NCBI GenBank assembly: GCA_028291055.1
Contig: JAQGIP010000097.1
Span: 1 to 61,237, forward strand
Direction of reading: 5' to 3'
Length of the DNA: 61,237 nt
Origin: Caulobacter sp.
Lineage (GTDB): Bacteria; Pseudomonadota; Alphaproteobacteria; Caulobacterales; Caulobacteraceae
Shown: positions 58,852-61,237 of the stretch, piece by piece
How positions within the stretch are numbered: the stretch's first letter is position 1
How the letters are laid out: each line of letters begins with the position of its first letter
Position numbers and translations under genes: made by a program
The notes under the pieces: model-generated
The model's input: the letters and a program-made list of their open reading frames with translations, nothing else
Databases searched by the model: none
What the model was told of the DNA's origin: nothing

Positions 58852-60822
58852 ATGTCGGAGATCTTCATCTCCTATGCCAGATCGACGGAGCGGCAGGCGG
58901 AAGCCGTCGCCGAGGCTCTGCGCGCCCTGGGCTATGGCGTGTGGCGCGACGACCAGCTGCCCGCCAACCGCGCCTATGGCGAGGTGATCGAGGAACGGCT
59001 GCGCTCGGCCAAGGCCGTGGTGGTGATCTGGTCGGCGGAGGCCGCCAAGTCGCAATGGGTGCGGGCCGAGGCCGACGTGGCGCGCGAGTCCGGCAAGCTG
59101 GTCCAGCTGCGCCTGGACAGCGTGGCCCCGCCGCTGCCCTTCAACCAGATCCAATGCGCCAACCTGGAGAACTGGACCGGCGACCTGCGCACCCCCGGCT
59201 GGCAGAAGGTGGTCGCCGGCGTCGCCAGCCTGGCCGGCCCCGGCCAGGCCGCCGTCTACGCGGTGGGATCCGGCGCCACCTCGCCCCCGACCCTGCCGCA
59301 GAAGCCCTCCATAGCGGTCCTGCCCTTCAGCGACGCCAACCGCTCGGAGGACAAGGACCACGTCGCCGACGGGATGACGGAGGAGGTGACCAATGCGCTG
59401 GCCCGCATCCCGTCGCTGTTCGTGATCACCAGCTCCTCGACCGTCATGTACCGCGACGGCGCGCGGGACCTGAAGCGCATCGCCGCCGATCTGGGCGTGC
59501 GCTACCTGCTGGAAGGCAGCGTGCGCAAGGCCGAGGGGCGGGTGCGGATTGTCGTCAAGCTGATCGATGCGCCGAGCGGGGCGCAGATCTGGTCGGAGCG
59601 GTTCGACGAGTCTTCGGATGATGTGTTCGCGCTGCAGGACAAGGTGGCGATCAGTGTCGCGGGGGTGATTGATTCCACGCTTGAAGCGGCGGAGTTTTTG
59701 CGGACCGGGGCGCGGGTGAGCGACCCGGTGGGCGAGCATGAGGCGCCTAAGGTCAAGCGGGCGGCGGCGATCGTTCCGATGCGGCTGACACTTGCTGTTG
59801 GCAACATCGACCGACTCGAGGATGGCGAGGAGAAGGATCTGGTGCTGGACCGCGAGGGGGCGGTCATCGGGCGTTCGCCGCATGCGGATTGGACGCTGCC
59901 GGATTCGAGGAACTACATTTCCAGCACCCACTGCGAGGTCGAGTACCGCGACGGGGGCTATTGGCTGATCGACCGTTCGACCAACGGGGTGTTCGTCAAC
60001 GGCGAGCCGGAGCGGCTGTCGGAGCCGCACTTGGTAGCGGACGGCGACGAGATCATCATCGGGCAGTACCGGATCGAGGCCAGCCTGGAGCCCCTGGCCC
60101 GGATCGAGGAGCCGCTGCCGACCCTGGCGGAGATGGAGGATGTCTGGGCCCGGCTGCAGATCAGCAGCCAGGCGGACTGGAGCCGCGCCGAGCCCACGCC
60201 GAGCGCGCCCGCGCTGACGACGACACCGCCCGGCCAGTCGCCGGCGGAGGCGGCCTGGATGGCCCTGGTGGTCGCGGCCGGGCTGGACCCGGACGAGGTG
60301 GGGCCGACGGCGCGGACGGGGGCCACCGCAGGGGCGATGCTGCGCCAGCTGGTCTCGGGGCTGGTGGTGCTGCTGGAGGCGCGCGCGCGGGCCAAGGCGC
60401 AGCTGGGGGCGGAACGGACCACCTTCAGTCCCGACGGCAACAACCCGCTGAAGTTCGCCCACACGCCGGGCCAGGCGCTGTTGCAGATGCTGAGTGCGCC
60501 GCAGCGCGGCTACCTGCCGGCCGACCAGGCGATGGACGATGCGCTGAAGGATTTGCAGGCCCACCAGATGGCCACCACGGCGGCGATGCAGCGGGCGTTG
60601 CGCGCGACCCTGGACCGCTTCTCGCCCAAGGCCATCCGCCAGCGGGCGGAGAGCCGCGACCTGCTGGCCAAGCTGATCCCCGGCGCCCAGGAGGCGGCCC
60701 TGTGGCGCGCCTATGAGCGGGAGTACGAGGGCGTGCTGACCGACTCCGACGAGGCCTTCATGGGCTTCTTCGCACAGGCGTTCCGGGATGCGTATGAAGA
60801 GGCGACGGAACGGGGGTGGTAA
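58852..60822 (+). CDS. TIR - TolB-like - FHA - TagH-C fusion protein
   Basis: 656 residues, cytosolic, with four regions. (1) TIR, about 2-125: EIFISYARSTERQAEAVAEAL, WRDDQLP, VVVIWS and SQWVRAE, where Glu73 matches the catalytic Glu of NAD-cleaving TIRs. (2) TolB/FlgO-like domain, about 152-275, starting IAVLPFSDANRSEDKDHVADGMTEE. (3) FHA, about 312-410: IGRSPHADWTLPD, SSTH and DRSTNGVFVNG hold the phosphothreonine-binding Arg341, Ser358 and Asn378. (4) The C-terminal region about 485-650 matches TagH, the FHA protein of type VI secretion (FSPDGNNPLKF, QRGYLPADQAMDDALKDLQAHQ). No type VI genes are near. It may link phosphorylation sensing to NAD depletion or act as a scaffold. Confidence 0.82.
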   Translation: MSEIFISYARSTERQAEAVAEALRALGYGVWRDDQLPANRAYGEVIEERLRSAKAVVVIWSAEAAKSQWVRAEADVARESGKLVQLRLDSVAPPLPFNQIQCANLENWTGDLRTPGWQKVVAGVASLAGPGQAAVYAVGSGATSPPTLPQKPSIAVLPFSDANRSEDKDHVADGMTEEVTNALARIPSLFVITSSSTVMYRDGARDLKRIAADLGVRYLLEGSVRKAEGRVRIVVKLIDAPSGAQIWSERFDESSDDVFALQDKVAISVAGVIDSTLEAAEFLRTGARVSDPVGEHEAPKVKRAAAIVPMRLTLAVGNIDRLEDGEEKDLVLDREGAVIGRSPHADWTLPDSRNYISSTHCEVEYRDGGYWLIDRSTNGVFVNGEPERLSEPHLVADGDEIIIGQYRIEASLEPLARIEEPLPTLAEMEDVWARLQISSQADWSRAEPTPSAPALTTTPPGQSPAEAAWMALVVAAGLDPDEVGPTARTGATAGAMLRQLVSGLVVLLEARARAKAQLGAERTTFSPDGNNPLKFAHTPGQALLQMLSAPQRGYLPADQAMDDALKDLQAHQMATTAAMQRALRATLDRFSPKAIRQRAESRDLLAKLIPGAQEAALWRAYEREYEGVLTDSDEAFMGFFAQAFRDAYEEATERGW

Positions 60823-60851
60823 CCCAACACCTTCACTAAAATACCTCTCCG

Positions 60852-60994
60852 TCCGCTCATCCCGACGAAAGTCGGGATCCATGGGCCGCTCGAAGGTTTG
60901 GCGCTTGGAAGAGGTGAAGGTCACGACCCCGCGCACCGGCATCAAGACGTCATCGGACTCACTATGGGTCCCGACTTTCGTCGGGATGAGCGGA
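60852..60994. repeat. REPIN-like inverted pair of palindromic elements
   Basis: Two 26-base elements, 60852-60877 and 60969-60994, are exact reverse complements and 91 bases apart. Each begins or ends with TCCGCTCA/TGAGCGGA and contains CCCGAC-GAAA-GTCGGG, a 6-bp stem with a GNRA-type tetraloop on one strand. A single element with the same outer sequence is at 11648-11681. Two REP sequences facing each other are the arrangement known as a REPIN, which is mobilised by a RAYT transposase; none is seen here. Confidence 0.7.
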
Positions 60995-61043
60995 GTGTTG
61001 GGGGTAGGCCGCGGTCCGAAGAGGGCGTTCGTTTAGCACCGCC

Positions 61044-61237
61044 CTAATAGCAGCCCGGACCGCAGTCCTTGGGCGCCGCCTTGGCCTTGGGGGCGGGCGC
61101 GGCTGTGCGGACCGGCGCGGCTCTGGCCACCGGTGGCGGACGGTAGGCTCTTTGACGCGGGGCGGGCGGCGGCGACAGTGGCCGCAGCGCGGCCTTCACC
61201 GGCGGTGGGGCGGTGACGACGGGCGGCGCGGCGACAG
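61044..61237 (-). CDS. C-terminal end of a Pro/Ala-rich protein (5' truncated)
   Basis: Read leftward from the right edge, the frame stays open for about 64 codons and ends at TAG 61046-61044. The residues are mainly Pro, Ala, Lys and Arg, then KDCGPGCY at the very end, where the two Cys could pair or bind metal. A short exposed Cys-containing tail after a flexible linker is visible, but no domain is. The start and identity lie outside the window. Confidence 0.5.
   Translation of the reverse strand, partial: VAAPPVVTAPPPVKAALRPLSPPPAPRQRAYRPPPVARAAPVRTAAPAPKAKAAPKDCGPGCY

Noticed and set aside
58852..60822. Adenylate cyclase assignment for the TIR-FHA protein
   Set aside because: The TolB-like segment is frequent in adenylate cyclases, but no cyclase catalytic domain is present; the C-terminus matches TagH instead.

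Overview
GC-rich chromosomal DNA of an alphaproteobacterium, most likely Caulobacterales (Caulobacter/Phenylobacterium-like). The reasons are the strong C/G third-position bias, the mix of a TonB-dependent receptor, LuxR/NarL regulator and very large adhesins, a CtrA-like TTAT-N7-TTAAC site, and intergenic palindromes of the kind common in this group. No rRNA, tRNA, CRISPR array, integrase or transposase was seen. No gene-free stretch exceeds 300 bases; the longest are 16913-17138, 60823-61043, 55580-55789 and 53235-53437, and their contents are listed as sites.

Layout. (1) 1-17 kb, metabolic genes: the end of a proline-rich protein, a PYROXD2/phytoene-desaturase-type FAD enzyme, a small lipoprotein, a cytosolic GH84 O-GlcNAcase homologue, a MAPEG membrane protein, an amidase, a three-subunit periplasmic aldehyde oxidoreductase (paoABC-like), an amidohydrolase divergent from a luciferase-like/SDR pair, and small hypothetical genes (Sel1, MmcQ/YjbR, Dabb-like). 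(2) 17.1-24.1 kb: one 2323-residue protein made almost only of an eight-residue repeat, about 288 units in near-perfect phase, behind a CtrA-like site. (3) 24-28 kb: a small secreted protein, a second MmcQ/YjbR protein, a radical-SAM gene converging with and overlapping a fused Memo-AMMECR1 gene, and a Nudix hydrolase. (4) 28-51 kb, surface block: a hybrid histidine kinase and a NarL-type regulator, then a two-partner secretion operon (TpsB, a 2451-residue TpsA with 14 MBG/YDG-type repeats, and a small secreted protein), converging on a 3600-residue autotransporter. (5) 51-58.7 kb: a kinase-less PDZ/multi-TM sensor-like protein, then TonB-dependent receptor, TetR regulator, MFS transporter and alpha/beta hydrolase, with an 11-bp-arm palindrome ahead of the receptor. 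(6) 58.8-60.8 kb: a 656-residue protein joining TIR, TolB-like, FHA and type VI secretion TagH C-terminal regions, followed by a REPIN-like inverted repeat and the end of another Pro/Ala-rich protein.

How the genes may work together (inference). The kinase/regulator pair probably controls the TPS operon through a cluster of AGTCC palindromes between them. The receptor-TetR-MFS-hydrolase group looks like an uptake-and-hydrolysis module for a small ester or lactone. The most unusual items are the TIR-FHA-TagH fusion and the octad-repeat giant. Roughly 27 kb of the window encodes repetitive proteins.
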